Notes: generated by a model from the sequence alone, not told the origin. Shown: positions 7,764 to 17,064, counted from the stretch's first letter. The stretch is DNA of 46,689 nt from JBFWML01 sp050251635 (GCA_050251635.1 JBFWML010000013.1:1-46689), one strand, 5' to 3'. Made by a program: numbers and translations.

Positions 7764-8995
7764 TGTTCGACGAGATCGAGTTCGACAAAATTAAACGTCT
7801 GCCCAAGTATGTATTTGCCGCCGTCGGCGAATTAAAAATGAGCGAGCGCCGCGCCGGGGCGGATGTGATCGATCTGTCGATGGGCAACCCCGACGGTCCC
7901 ACACCCGATCATATTATCGACAAACTGGTCGAGAGCGCGCGCCGCCCCAAGGTGTACGGCTACTCCGTCTCCAAGGGTATCTACAAGCTCCGTCTGGCGG
8001 CAGCCGACTGGTACAAGAGCAAGTACGGCGTTGACCTCGATCCCGAAACCGAAGTGGTCGCCTCCATGGGCTCCAAAGAGGGCTACGCCCATTTGGTGCA
8101 GGCAATCACCAACTTCGGCGATACGGCGATCGTGCCCGACCCTTGCTACCCTATCCACTCGCAGGCCTTTATCCTCGCCGGGGGCAATGTGACCCGCTTC
8201 GGGCTCGATCTGAATGACGATCTGTCGCTGAATGAAGACGCCTTTATCGACAATGTCAAGAAGTGCTTGCGCGAAACCTCGCCGCGGCCGAAGTATCTGG
8301 TGGTTAACTTCCCCAACAACCCCACCACGGCGACCGTAACGCCGGAGTTTTACCATCGCATCGTCGCGCTGGCCCGGGAAGAGCGGTTTTATATCCTCAG
8401 CGATATCGCCTACGCCGAGCTCTCCTTCGACGGCTACAAAACCCCCTCGATCATGGAGGTGCCCGGCGCGAAGGATGTGGCGATCGAAAGCTACACGCTC
8501 TCTAAAACCTACAATATGGCCGGATGGCGCGTGGGCTTTGTGGTGGGCAACGCCAAGTTAGTCGGCGCGCTGGCGAAAATCAAAAGCTGGCTGGACTACG
8601 GAATGTTTACCCCCATTCAGGTGGCGGCAACCGTGGCGCTTAACGGCGATCAATCCTGCGTCGATGATATCCGGGCCAACTACGAGCGCCGCCGGGATGT
8701 ACTGATCAAAAGCTTTGCCAACGCGGGCTGGGAGATGCCGGTGCCCAAGGCCAGCATGTTCACATGGGCAAGAATTCCCGAGCCGCTGCGGCACATGGGC
8801 AGCCTTGAGTTTGCCAAGGAGCTGCTCATTCACGCCCATGTGGCGGTCAGTCCCGGCGTGGGTTTCGGTCCCAGCGGCGACGAGTATGTACGCATTGCGC
8901 TGATCGAAAACGAAAACCGCATCCGTCAAGCGGCCAAGAACATCAAGCGCTACTTCCGCGAAAACGGCGTCAAAGTCAGCGACGCCGAAGTCTAA
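7763..8995 (+). CDS. alaC: AlaC-type PLP-dependent aminotransferase (pyruvate/alanine family)
   Basis: Fold-type I aminotransferase of 410 residues. Visible are the N-terminal LPKYVFAAVGELKM, SMGNPDGPTP, GYSVSKGI, NFPNNPTTA, the PLP lysine in LSKTYNMAGWR, and the final RIALIENENRIRQA. The whole length follows E. coli AlaC closely as I recall it, so a glutamate-pyruvate (alanine-forming) activity is the best guess. Related enzymes act on LL-diaminopimelate or aspartate, so the substrate needs testing. It is the last gene of the rpmE operon and converges on tyrA with five bases between the stops. Confidence 0.85.
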   Translation: MFDEIEFDKIKRLPKYVFAAVGELKMSERRAGADVIDLSMGNPDGPTPDHIIDKLVESARRPKVYGYSVSKGIYKLRLAAADWYKSKYGVDLDPETEVVASMGSKEGYAHLVQAITNFGDTAIVPDPCYPIHSQAFILAGGNVTRFGLDLNDDLSLNEDAFIDNVKKCLRETSPRPKYLVVNFPNNPTTATVTPEFYHRIVALAREERFYILSDIAYAELSFDGYKTPSIMEVPGAKDVAIESYTLSKTYNMAGWRVGFVVGNAKLVGALAKIKSWLDYGMFTPIQVAATVALNGDQSCVDDIRANYERRRDVLIKSFANAGWEMPVPKASMFTWARIPEPLRHMGSLEFAKELLIHAHVAVSPGVGFGPSGDEYVRIALIENENRIRQAAKNIKRYFRENGVKVSDAEV

Positions 8996-9000
8996 GGGCG

Positions 9001-9867
9001 CTACTCCTGCCCCTCTTTGCGATTGTGCTTGGGGGGCTTAAAAATTTCATGGAGCGTATTGGCTTGGGCCATCCAGGCCTTCAGTTCATCCCAACGGCTT
9101 TGCGCAATGAGCGTTTTGGCCTTCTCCAGCTCACTTGTGAACACCGTCAGCGAATCCAGAAGCGCTTTGCGGTTTTGTTTGAAAATATCAATCCACATCG
9201 TCGCCGAACTCTTTGCCAGACGGCTCATATCCCTAAAACCGCCCGCAGCCAGGGTGAGAATGCTCTGCTTATCCTCCTGGCTCAAAACCGAATTGGCCAG
9301 CGCGTAGCTGATGGCGTGGGGCATATGGCTGATAAAGGCGGCATGGCGATCGTGCTCTTTAGCGCCCATCAGCACCATGCGCATCCCCATCGCCTCAAAG
9401 AGCGACCGGGCGGTCTGCAGCGCGTCGGGATCGTTGGCTTCGGTATCGCACAAAACCACAATCCGCTCTTCGTAAAGTTTGGGAAAAGCCGCCTTCGGCC
9501 CGGAATATTCGGTGCCCGCCATGGGGTGCGCGGCCACAAAGCGCGATCGAATCGCGGCGGGAATCGCTTCGACGATCGGCGTTTTGGTACTGCCTAGATC
9601 CAAAGCGACCGCCGTTTTTTTCATATGGGCCAGTTGCGGCATCAGGGAGACGATCGCCTCCACCGGCACAGCCAGAACGATCACGTCGCTTTGGTCGATC
9701 AGCTGCTTTAAAGTTACCGCTTCGTCCACCAAGCCCAGCTTGAGCGCTTCGCTGACATGTTCCGGCCGGTTATCGCAACCGATAATTTTGGTAAACCGCG
9801 CCCCGGGGCGAAGCGCAAGCGCCAACGACCCGCCCATCAGTCCCAAGCCCACAACGCCCAGCACCAT
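9001..9867 (-). CDS. tyrA: Prephenate dehydrogenase TyrA
   Basis: NAD(P)-dependent oxidative decarboxylase of tyrosine biosynthesis, 288 residues. The Rossmann glycine motif GLGLMGGSLALAL starts at about residue 5; the substrate-binding region shows AAHPMAGTEYSGP, and SHMPHAISYALA and AGGFRDMSRLA follow. An in-frame upstream TTG exists, but the ATG at 9867 has AAAGGG six bases upstream and begins the Rossmann fold properly. There is no fused chorismate mutase or ACT domain. It is divergent from bamA, a neighbour pair also known to me from Campylobacter. Confidence 0.94.
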   Translation of the reverse strand: MVLGVVGLGLMGGSLALALRPGARFTKIIGCDNRPEHVSEALKLGLVDEAVTLKQLIDQSDVIVLAVPVEAIVSLMPQLAHMKKTAVALDLGSTKTPIVEAIPAAIRSRFVAAHPMAGTEYSGPKAAFPKLYEERIVVLCDTEANDPDALQTARSLFEAMGMRMVLMGAKEHDRHAAFISHMPHAISYALANSVLSQEDKQSILTLAAGGFRDMSRLAKSSATMWIDIFKQNRKALLDSLTVFTSELEKAKTLIAQSRWDELKAWMAQANTLHEIFKPPKHNRKEGQE

Positions 9868-9908
9868 CAGCACCCTTTGAGCAGGCAACAAAGCCCCTGA
9901 AGATGCCG

Positions 9909-9951
9909 GATTGTAGCCTAATGAGGATTAAAACGGAAAAGGGCTACAATC
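9909..9951. promoter_or_regulatory. Symmetrical divergent promoter region of tyrA and bamA
   Basis: A perfect 10-bp inverted repeat (GATTGTAGCC at 9909-9918 and GGCTACAATC at 9942-9951) is separated by 23 bases. Each arm holds an outward-facing TACAAT, a -10-like box: 9945-9950 for bamA, 9915-9910 for tyrA. The two -35 regions would overlap in the centre. The repeat could instead be a regulator site. Confidence 0.5.
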
Positions 9952-9978
9952 GGCGCTTTTTAAGAGGAATGGGCCCGG

Positions 9979-12228
9979 ATGCGACTACTGTTTTTATATC
10001 TTGTTGCCATATCTTTTCTGTTTGCAAAAAGTTATCAGGAGATCCGCTTCGAGGGGCTTGTCCGCCTCTCCGATCTTTCCGCCACCGAATTGATCGGCTT
10101 TGGCGCGGGGGACGAGGTGGACGATGAACGCATCAACCAAGCGTTGCGCCGCCTGTTTGAGCAGGGCTACTTCACCGATATCGCCGTCGACGAACCCGAA
10201 CCGGCCGTGCTTCGCTTCACCTTCACGGAAAAGCCCGCCATCGCCGGCATCACCTTTAAGGGCATTAGCGAGACCGAGCGGGACGAAAAATATCTGCCGG
10301 TTTTCGCCGTCAAAAAGGGTGAGATTTACGATCTTCGCCGCATAGAGGCGGCCAAAATGCGCCTGATCGAAATGGCCCGCGCCGAGGGCTACTACGACAC
10401 GCTGGTGGAGATTGAGCCGCGCTTTGAAAACGAAAGCGTCTATCTGGAGGTCAGTTTGCACAAGGGGCAAACCGTCACCATCCGTCAAAGCCGCTTCGAA
10501 GGGTTAAGCGCCTTTGAGAAGGACGAAATCCAAAAGGATCTCGCCAACCGCGAAGCCCAAAGTTTTAGCTGGTTCTTCGGCCGCAGCGACGGCAAGCTCA
10601 GACTGCTCGAACTGCCCTACGACAGCGCCCGGTTGCGGGATTTTTATCTTGAGCACGGCTATCTGGACGTGGAAGTTTCCGAACCCTTCTTGCTGGCCGA
10701 TTTCGACACCTACTCGGCCACCCTTGACTACACGCTGCAAGAGGGCGAACCCTACGGTGTCTCGTCGGTGGAGATCGCCGTTTTGGACAACGACGCCGAT
10801 CTATCGGGGCTCAAAGAGACGCTCCGGCTTCAACCGATGCAACGCTTCAACATCAAGCGGATGCGAACCGATATCGGCGCCATCCGCGAAGCGGCCGCCA
10901 ACGAAGGCTATGCCTATGCCCGCGTCACGCCCGATCTGCGTAAAGACGAAGCCAAACGCACCGTTGCGTTAAGTTACCGGGTCGAGTACGGCAAAAAGGT
11001 CTATATCCGGGATGTGATCGTCTCCGGCAACAGCCGGACTCTCGATCGGGTGGTGCGCCGAGAGATATTCCTCGCCCCCGGCGATCTCTACAACCTGACC
11101 GACCTGAAAGAGTCCAGAGCGGCGCTGGGCCGGTTGGGTTTCTTTGAAAACGCCGAAATCGAAGAGCGGCGCGTCAGCGAAAACGAGATGGATCTGGTTA
11201 TTTCCGTCAAGGAAACCTCCACCGGCAGCCTGATGGTGGGCGGCGGCTACAGCAGCTATGACGGCTTTATCCTCAACGCTTCGATCAGCGACCGTAACCT
11301 CTTTGGCAGCGGCTACAGCTACGGTTTTGAGCTGGACACCTCATCCAAAACCCGCCGTTTTGAACTCTCTCTTACCAACCCCCGCGTCCGGGACGGCGAT
11401 TATTCGCTGAGCTTTAGCCTGTATGACACCCACTACGAAGCGCTCACCTATACCCGCGACTCTCAGGGCTTTAGCGTCAGCAGCGGCCGCAAGCTCGGAC
11501 GCTACTGGCGCGGCAGCCTCAGCGGCGCCTGGTCGAAGAACAACAACATCTACGAAGAGCCCACGCAGTTTTATGTGAACGGCGAAACAACCAAACTCTC
11601 CTTGACACCCTCGCTCTCCTTTAACGACACGGATGACTACTTTATCCCCCGCAAGGGCAGCGTTTTCTCCCAGTCTTTGGAGTTTGCGGGCTTCGGACAG
11701 AACGAAGAGTACACCAAGAGCACCACATCCTTCTCGTGGTACAAGGGACTGGAGCCGTGGCTGGAGTACGACCTGATTTTGCGCTACCGCGCACGCTTGC
11801 AGGCAGCCGATGCGGACATCAACGACGTCAGCACCTACCCGATCGGCTCGCGCATTTTTCTGGGCGGGGTGCGCAGCCTGCGCGGCTATCAGTCCTCAAG
11901 CGTCGCGCCGCTGCTGTATGACGAAAACGGCAATATCGAACGGGACAGCAACGGCGATCCGCGCTATCTGGGCGGCACGCTGGCCTTCAACCAGTCGATC
12001 GAAGCAAGCATTCCGCTGATTGCCGACGCCAAGATGCGCATGGCCTTCTTCTACGACTTCGGCGCGATCGGCGTGGATGATTTAGAGGTTAGACGCAGCA
12101 GCTACGGGGCGGCTTTGGAGTGGATATCCCCCATGGGACCGCTGATGTTTATCTGGGCTTGGCCGCTGGATGACAAGCCCTACGACGAAACATCCACCTT
12201 CGAGTTCACCCTCGGCCAGCGATTTTAG
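9979..12228 (+). CDS. bamA: Outer-membrane protein assembly factor BamA
   Basis: Central subunit of the machine that inserts beta-barrel proteins into the outer membrane; 749 residues. A signal peptide occupies residues 1-16 (LFLYLVAISFLFA), then five POTRA repeats extend to about residue 405 (the last one contains RDVIVSGNSRTLDRVVRREIF in part), then a 16-strand barrel. The lid/loop-6 signature appears as VRSLRGYQ, and the protein ends in phenylalanine (FTLGQRF), as Bam substrates do. An AAGAGGA sequence lies ten bases ahead of the ATG. The stop codon overlaps the convergent ppx stop, leaving no room for a terminator between them. Confidence 0.97.
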   Translation: MRLLFLYLVAISFLFAKSYQEIRFEGLVRLSDLSATELIGFGAGDEVDDERINQALRRLFEQGYFTDIAVDEPEPAVLRFTFTEKPAIAGITFKGISETERDEKYLPVFAVKKGEIYDLRRIEAAKMRLIEMARAEGYYDTLVEIEPRFENESVYLEVSLHKGQTVTIRQSRFEGLSAFEKDEIQKDLANREAQSFSWFFGRSDGKLRLLELPYDSARLRDFYLEHGYLDVEVSEPFLLADFDTYSATLDYTLQEGEPYGVSSVEIAVLDNDADLSGLKETLRLQPMQRFNIKRMRTDIGAIREAAANEGYAYARVTPDLRKDEAKRTVALSYRVEYGKKVYIRDVIVSGNSRTLDRVVRREIFLAPGDLYNLTDLKESRAALGRLGFFENAEIEERRVSENEMDLVISVKETSTGSLMVGGGYSSYDGFILNASISDRNLFGSGYSYGFELDTSSKTRRFELSLTNPRVRDGDYSLSFSLYDTHYEALTYTRDSQGFSVSSGRKLGRYWRGSLSGAWSKNNNIYEEPTQFYVNGETTKLSLTPSLSFNDTDDYFIPRKGSVFSQSLEFAGFGQNEEYTKSTTSFSWYKGLEPWLEYDLILRYRARLQAADADINDVSTYPIGSRIFLGGVRSLRGYQSSSVAPLLYDENGNIERDSNGDPRYLGGTLAFNQSIEASIPLIADAKMRMAFFYDFGAIGVDDLEVRRSSYGAALEWISPMGPLMFIWAWPLDDKPYDETSTFEFTLGQRF

Positions 12229-13697
12229 CGGCCAAGGATTGCCAGCTCCAGATTAAAGGGGGGCTTGAGCCGCGCCACAGCCTCCTTGGCCAGATGGGCT
12301 CTGGCGTTCATCTTGACCTCGAGCGTGCGGCCCGAAAGAGAAAACGCCACATCAGGACGGTTCCGTGCGGCGTTGAGCGTATTGGCAAGATAGAGCATAA
12401 ACGAAAGCCAGCGGACGGTTACCGCCGAGGGCAGCAGCTGCTTTAGGTGGGCCGGAGGCGTGTAGCTGTGCAGCTCTTTTTTCTGTTGTGCTTTAATCAG
12501 CTTGGCAATCAGGATGCGTTCGGGATGCTCAAAGCCGTAGGAGAGCCCGTGAAATGCAATGTAGTAGCCGTGCTCGGCCCGGTCATAGGTATCAAGCATC
12601 TCCCCCACGGGCAGCAGCTTGGCGGCGTAAAGCAGCGGTCTTTTAAAGGCAGGGTCAAGCCCATGGAGCGGATAGAGCGCGTCAAAGAGCGCGCCGACGG
12701 TCTTGCCCGTCCAGTCGGTGAGGCGTTCGTCAACCCTGAAGCGATCGATCAGACTCTTGGCACTGGGCTGAAACCCGGCGGGAAAACAGCCCCCCGAACT
12801 TCGAAGCATATTGTTTAAAAAAACCCCCTCCCGCACGCCCACGCCGCTGGTAATCGCCTCCACTGCCCCGATTTTGCGAGCTACGCGCGTAAAAATCAAC
12901 ACCCCCTCACGGATCACATCGAGCCGTTCGGGTTTAAAGCCGAACCGGCGCAAAGCCGGCGCTTCGGAGCGGATAATCTCGCTGAGCAGTTTGCGGTTGC
13001 CCTCAAGCGCGTAGCGGTAACCGTGAAGCACGTTGAGCGGATAGTGCTCCCTCTTCATCAGGACCGACGAAAGTGCCCGCAGCGTGCCGCCGACGCCGAT
13101 AATCTGACGGCTTTTAAAATGGGGCGGCAACACCTTCAGGGCACGGTAAACAAAGCGCAGCGCCCCCTCCACATCGGGCGTGCTGTCGAAGAACAGCTCT
13201 TTTAAACGGACAGTTCCCAGATTAAAGGAGATGCGGTCAACCACGCGGCCTTTTTGAATCAGCGCCAATTCGGTCGAACCGCCGCCGATATCGATCGTAA
13301 TCCCCTCATCCAGCGGCAGCAGGTTAACGGCGGCAAGCCCGCCCATTTGGGCCTCTTCAAGCCCGTCGATCACCCGGATTTGCAAACCGGTCTGCTGGCG
13401 CACCTGACGCACAAAGTCGGCCTTGTTGGGCGCATCGCGCACGGCGGAGGTGGCAACGGTAAGGATTTTGCGGGCACCGAAGGCGCGGGCAATCTGGACA
13501 AACTCGTCCAGCGCCGCAATGGCGCGATCAATCGCCTGAGGTTGAAGCATTCCGCCGTTTTTCCAAGCGTTTTCGCTAATTCGGACGCGGGATTTTGCCT
13601 CTTTAAGCAGATGAAAACCAAAGCGGCTGGTTCGTTCAAAAACCGCCATCCGTACCGAGTTGGACCCGATATCGATGACGGCGGTTACCTTCGCCAC
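12225..13697 (-). CDS. ppx: Exopolyphosphatase / guanosine pentaphosphate phosphatase (Ppx/GppA)
   Basis: ASKHA-fold phosphatase acting on polyphosphate or pppGpp, 490 residues. The N-terminal ATPase-like half shows AVIDIGSNSVRMAVFE, TIDIGGGSTELALI and GVGGTLRALSSV; the C-terminal half (about residues 305-490) is the helical HD-like domain. The frame is open to 13796, but the GTG at 13697, five bases after the ferredoxin stop, gives the normal N-terminus. The pairing with a ferredoxin gene is what I recall from H. pylori. Ppx and GppA activities cannot be told apart from sequence. Confidence 0.92.
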   Translation of the reverse strand: MAKVTAVIDIGSNSVRMAVFERTSRFGFHLLKEAKSRVRISENAWKNGGMLQPQAIDRAIAALDEFVQIARAFGARKILTVATSAVRDAPNKADFVRQVRQQTGLQIRVIDGLEEAQMGGLAAVNLLPLDEGITIDIGGGSTELALIQKGRVVDRISFNLGTVRLKELFFDSTPDVEGALRFVYRALKVLPPHFKSRQIIGVGGTLRALSSVLMKREHYPLNVLHGYRYALEGNRKLLSEIIRSEAPALRRFGFKPERLDVIREGVLIFTRVARKIGAVEAITSGVGVREGVFLNNMLRSSGGCFPAGFQPSAKSLIDRFRVDERLTDWTGKTVGALFDALYPLHGLDPAFKRPLLYAAKLLPVGEMLDTYDRAEHGYYIAFHGLSYGFEHPERILIAKLIKAQQKKELHSYTPPAHLKQLLPSAVTVRWLSFMLYLANTLNAARNRPDVAFSLSGRTLEVKMNARAHLAKEAVARLKPPFNLELAILGR

Positions 13698-13702
13698 GCG
13701 CC

Positions 13703-13954
13703 TTAGTCCTCTTTTTGGAGGTTCTCGAACTTCAGCGTCAGCTCCTCGGCGCTTTCGACGTTGTCGGAGTCGGGGATGATGCAGTCCACCGGGCAAACCG
13801 CTACGCAGGCGGGTTCGTCATAGTGGCCGACACATTCGGTGCAGCGGTCCGGGTCGATGACGTAGATAGGATCGCCCTCTTCGATCGCCCCGTTGGGGCA
13901 CTCGTCGATACAGGCGTCGCAGGCGATGCAGTCTTCGATAATAATCAGCGACAT
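13703..13954 (-). CDS. fdx: 2[4Fe-4S] ferredoxin (Allochromatium-type)
   Basis: Small electron carrier of 83 residues. The first cluster motif is C9, C12, C15, C19 (CIACDACIDECP). The second is C38, C41, C50, C54, with eight residues between the second and third cysteine (CTECVGHYDEPACVAVCP), as in the Allochromatium type with very low potentials. An acidic tail follows. AAAGGA precedes the ATG. Its partner here is unknown; in relatives such ferredoxins serve pyruvate or 2-oxoglutarate oxidoreductases. Confidence 0.94.
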   Translation of the reverse strand: MSLIIIEDCIACDACIDECPNGAIEEGDPIYVIDPDRCTECVGHYDEPACVAVCPVDCIIPDSDNVESAEELTLKFENLQKED

Positions 13955-14005
13955 GAGTGTCCTTTGACCCGTTTTAAGATTTGCGGGTTTTTACACCAGC
14001 GGCGC

Positions 14006-15325
14006 TTAAACTCCTCTTGCTTCCGGCGGCTTCACGTACTCCAAAACCAGCGTGGCGATCGCCCCTTTGGCATCGATTCGGTTTTGCAGACTCAGGCTTC
14101 CGCCCAGCGCTTCGGCGGCGTTCTTGGCCAGATAAAGGCCCAAGCCGACCCCCTTGTGCTCGCCCTTGCCCACAAAGGGCGCAAAGAGATCGACCTCCTG
14201 ATCGATGCCCCGGCCTTCATCGATCACCTCGATAATGAGCTGCTGCTTTTCAAGACGGGAGCGCACCAGAATCTGTTTGCCTTCGGGGGTGAACTTCAGC
14301 GCGTTGCCCACAAGATTTTGCAGGATATGACTAATGAGCGTCGGCTGGGTCAGGAACATCAGCGCTTTGGGTTGAATGTCGCTTTTGAGCACACGCTTTT
14401 GCTCCTTGGCCAGCAGCTCGAAATCGGCCACTTTTTTGCGGATAAAATCGCAGATATTGATCGCCTCGGCGGGCTCGAACTGGGCATATTCGGCGCGGCC
14501 AATCTCAAGGATGGTTCCGGTCATGCGGTTCATCTCGTCGATAACCTTATTGGTGTGGCGGAGCACCTCCTGATATTTTTCGGGGGTGCGCTCCTTGAGC
14601 AGCGTCACATCGTTTTTGGCCTTAATGACGGCAAGCGGGGTTTTGAGCTCATGGGCAATACCGATAAACAGCTCGCGCTGGTATCCGATATGGCCCTGCA
14701 AACGGCGCAAAAGACTGTTGAGGGTTTTGGCCAGCGGCCGGAACTCCTGGGGCAGGCGGCGCTGATTGACGGCGCTGAGCGAATTTTCGTTCATGCTGGC
14801 CAGCTCCAGCGTCAGGTTTCGGATCGGCCGGGCCAGGAAGGCCGAAAAAGCAAAGGCAAAAACCGGGATAAAGACGATCGCAATCAGATTGAGCACCAAA
14901 ATGATATTGCGGATGCGCTCAAGCAGCAATACGCTGCCGGTGATATTGCGGGTGACCTTCAGGTAGGCCGACTGGCTGTAGTCGTAGGGGTAATAAAGAT
15001 ACAAAAGCCGTTGATTACCGCTGACCTCTTCGCCATAACGGATCGCGCCGATTTCGCCGCCACTTGGAATATCCGGTTCGTAGGTGACCATCTGCACCTG
15101 ACAGCTGTTGAGCGCGTCGGCCGGAGCGGATTGGGGCGCTTTGCGGGTTTCCTTGTAAGAAAGCGCCGCCTGCTGGGCCGCCTCGAGCATCTCCCGGCGA
15201 ATATCGTCGTAGATGCTGCGGCCAATGAGGCTGTAAACCACATAGGAGAAAATAAACACCAGCGCGGCAATCGCCGGCAGGAGTTTGAGGGCGAATTCGC
15301 CCCTTATGCTTTCACGGGGTAGCAA
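14006..15325 (-). CDS. Sensor histidine kinase paired with the HsrA/CosR-like regulator
   Basis: Membrane histidine kinase of 439 residues. Membrane segments lie near residues 14-34 and 138-162, enclosing a periplasmic sensor of about 100 residues with one cysteine. A HAMP-like linker follows (ARPIRNLTLELASMNE). The phospho-accepting His225 is in IAHELKTPL, the N box is NLVGNALKF, and the G boxes are DEGRGID and GVGLGLYLA. The start is probably TTG at 15325, inside the end of the regulator gene (22-base overlap); no clear ribosome binding site is seen, which suggests coupling. The ferredoxin gene follows 51 bases later. Its signal is unknown. Confidence 0.92.
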   Translation of the reverse strand: MLPRESIRGEFALKLLPAIAALVFIFSYVVYSLIGRSIYDDIRREMLEAAQQAALSYKETRKAPQSAPADALNSCQVQMVTYEPDIPSGGEIGAIRYGEEVSGNQRLLYLYYPYDYSQSAYLKVTRNITGSVLLLERIRNIILVLNLIAIVFIPVFAFAFSAFLARPIRNLTLELASMNENSLSAVNQRRLPQEFRPLAKTLNSLLRRLQGHIGYQRELFIGIAHELKTPLAVIKAKNDVTLLKERTPEKYQEVLRHTNKVIDEMNRMTGTILEIGRAEYAQFEPAEAINICDFIRKKVADFELLAKEQKRVLKSDIQPKALMFLTQPTLISHILQNLVGNALKFTPEGKQILVRSRLEKQQLIIEVIDEGRGIDQEVDLFAPFVGKGEHKGVGLGLYLAKNAAEALGGSLSLQNRIDAKGAIATLVLEYVKPPEARGV

Positions 15326-15975
15326 AAGCGGTATCCGCGACGGCGTACGGTTTCGATGGTGTCGATCTTGAGCGGTTTATCGATCTTTTGGCGAATCTGG
15401 TTAATGGCCACTTCGATCACGTTGGGCGTCACCAGCTCCGGCTCCTCCCAGATGGCATCGAGCAGCTGCTCTTTGCTCACAATCTGGTCGCGGTGGCGGG
15501 CCAGATGGGTGAGGACTTCAAAGGGTTTGCCCTTGAGTTCGATCTCTTTGTTTTTGAAGCTGATCTTCTCTTCGTCCGGATCGATTTTGAGATCGGCGAT
15601 CTCAATGATGTTGGTACCGCCAAAGCGCAGGCGCGCTTCGATGCGCGAAACCAGCACATCAAACTCGAAGGGTTTGCGGATATAGTCGTCCGCGCCCTTG
15701 CGCAGCGCTTCGATTTCGCTTTCGCGGTCGTCGCGGGCGGAAATAACCACGCAGGCGGTGCGCTGGGATTTGCGCTTCACGTCGGGGATAATGTCCAGAC
15801 CGTCGCCGTCGGGGAGCATCCAGTCGGTCAATACCAGATCGTAGTTACGAATGCCGATAAAATACTGGGCGTCCTTGAGGCTCTCGGCTTCGTCGGTCTG
15901 GAACCCCAGCTCCCTAAGCCCCTCGGAGAGTGTTTTATTGAGTGTGCTCTCGTCTTCCACGATCAGAATGCGCAT
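15304..15975 (-). CDS. OmpR-family response regulator, HsrA/CosR ortholog
   Basis: DNA-binding response regulator of 223 residues. The receiver has the full set of phosphorylation residues: E7, D8, D51 (LTDWMLPDGDG), S79 and K101 (RKPF). The C-terminal winged helix contains GKPFEVLTHLARH, SKEQLLDAIWEEPE and VRRRGYRFCYP, nearly the same as HsrA of H. pylori and CosR of C. jejuni as I recall them, which control oxidative-stress and core metabolic genes. The ATG at 15975 has AAGGTGA upstream and is preferred over an in-frame TTG at 15993. folB lies 106 bases upstream on the same strand. Confidence 0.93.
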   Translation of the reverse strand: MRILIVEDESTLNKTLSEGLRELGFQTDEAESLKDAQYFIGIRNYDLVLTDWMLPDGDGLDIIPDVKRKSQRTACVVISARDDRESEIEALRKGADDYIRKPFEFDVLVSRIEARLRFGGTNIIEIADLKIDPDEEKISFKNKEIELKGKPFEVLTHLARHRDQIVSKEQLLDAIWEEPELVTPNVIEVAINQIRQKIDKPLKIDTIETVRRRGYRFCYPVKA

Positions 15976-16081
15976 CCGTTCACCTTCCTGCAAATAGCTG
16001 ATAAAAGTCGGCGATTATAGCACAGCGTAAGGAAAGATTAAACTTTGCAAAAGCGGTCAGGGAGAGAAAGCTTTGGCCCGT

Positions 16082-16417
16082 TTAAGGTTGGCGCACAAGC
16101 GCGTGGGTGACGCTGACGGAGGCATGGGGCAGAATGTCGGGCTTTTCGATGGTCATTTCCACCTTGGCAATCATCGGACTTTGCGCCAGAATTTCGGGCA
16201 ATATCGCCTCTAAAGCCTCTTCGATCAGCCCAAACTGCCCGGTTTTGAGCCGCTCTTCGATCAGCGCCGCGATCTTGGCGTAGTCGATAAAGGTTTGGGG
16301 ATTTTGGTAGTCGTATTCGATCAGCGCCGAAACGTGCAGTCTTTGGGGCGCGGTGCGTTCATGGGGCAAAATCCCAATCACCGCGCGGACCGTAAAGGCG
16401 CTGATACGAATAATCAT
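16082..16417 (-). CDS. folB: Dihydroneopterin aldolase FolB
   Basis: Folate pathway aldolase of 111 residues that cleaves dihydroneopterin. The fold shows the conserved start IIRISAFTVRAVIGILPHERTAPQ in part, the acidic DYAKIAALIEE and the C-terminal EKPDILPHASVSV. Family proteins act as octamers. The ATG overlaps the plsY stop as ATGA, so the two are coupled. The folB-regulator proximity resembles that around cosR in Campylobacter as I remember it. Confidence 0.88.
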   Translation of the reverse strand: MIIRISAFTVRAVIGILPHERTAPQRLHVSALIEYDYQNPQTFIDYAKIAALIEERLKTGQFGLIEEALEAILPEILAQSPMIAKVEMTIEKPDILPHASVSVTHALVRQP

Positions 16418-17040
16418 ACGACCTGCGTCTCCTCTTTTTTAAAGAGCCGGATCAGGTTGGGGATGTGTTTGTAAAGAATAACAAAGCCGATAATCAGCAG
16501 CGGCGCATGGTTGCCCACGCCGGGCAGTTCGGGGTGAACCACAAAACTCGCCGCGATCGCCGCCATCAAACCCGACAGCGACGCGATCGAGGAGATTTTG
16601 AGCTTTTTGCCTACCAAAAACCACACCGCCAGACCGATCATCGCTTCGATCGGCAACAACACCAGCACCACGCCCACGCCGGTGGCCACACCCTTGCCGC
16701 CTTCAAACATCAAATACGGGCTAAAACAGTGGCCAATCACCGCCAGCACGGCGATCGTCCAGAGCACGTTGGCGTCCATACCCATAATCATTGCCGCTAC
16801 AACCACCAGCGCGCCCTTAAGTGCATCCAGAATCAAGGTTGCCGCGCCGAGTTTCTTGGCCAGCTTGGGGTCTTTTTCCTTCAGCACCCGAAGCACGTTG
16901 GTTGCGCCGATACTGCCGCTGCCCTGCGTACGCACATCAACGCCGCCGAAAAATTTGGCCAGCAAAAGCCCAAAGGGAATCGCGCCGATCAAATACCCGG
17001 CCAGATAAAACTGAACATTGACGTTAAAGAGGAAATCCAT
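16414..17040 (-). CDS. plsY: Acyl-phosphate:glycerol-3-phosphate acyltransferase PlsY
   Basis: Integral membrane acyltransferase that makes lysophosphatidic acid from acyl phosphate. The 208-residue protein has five predicted membrane segments. The family motifs are GSGSIGATNVLR (residues about 40-51) and FEGGKGVATGVG (about 112-123), and a HCFSPYL motif lies between them. It is transcribed divergently from nadA. Confidence 0.93.
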   Translation of the reverse strand: MDFLFNVNVQFYLAGYLIGAIPFGLLLAKFFGGVDVRTQGSGSIGATNVLRVLKEKDPKLAKKLGAATLILDALKGALVVVAAMIMGMDANVLWTIAVLAVIGHCFSPYLMFEGGKGVATGVGVVLVLLPIEAMIGLAVWFLVGKKLKISSIASLSGLMAAIAASFVVHPELPGVGNHAPLLIIGFVILYKHIPNLIRLFKKEETQVV

Positions 17041-17064
17041 AGAAAGTAGCCCTTACGCTTTGGT

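Noticed and set aside
13715..15322. A 535-codon plus-strand open frame opposite the ferredoxin and kinase genes
   Set aside because: It mirrors well-identified minus-strand genes; its composition is the reverse-frame product of GC-rich codons and it shows no family motif.
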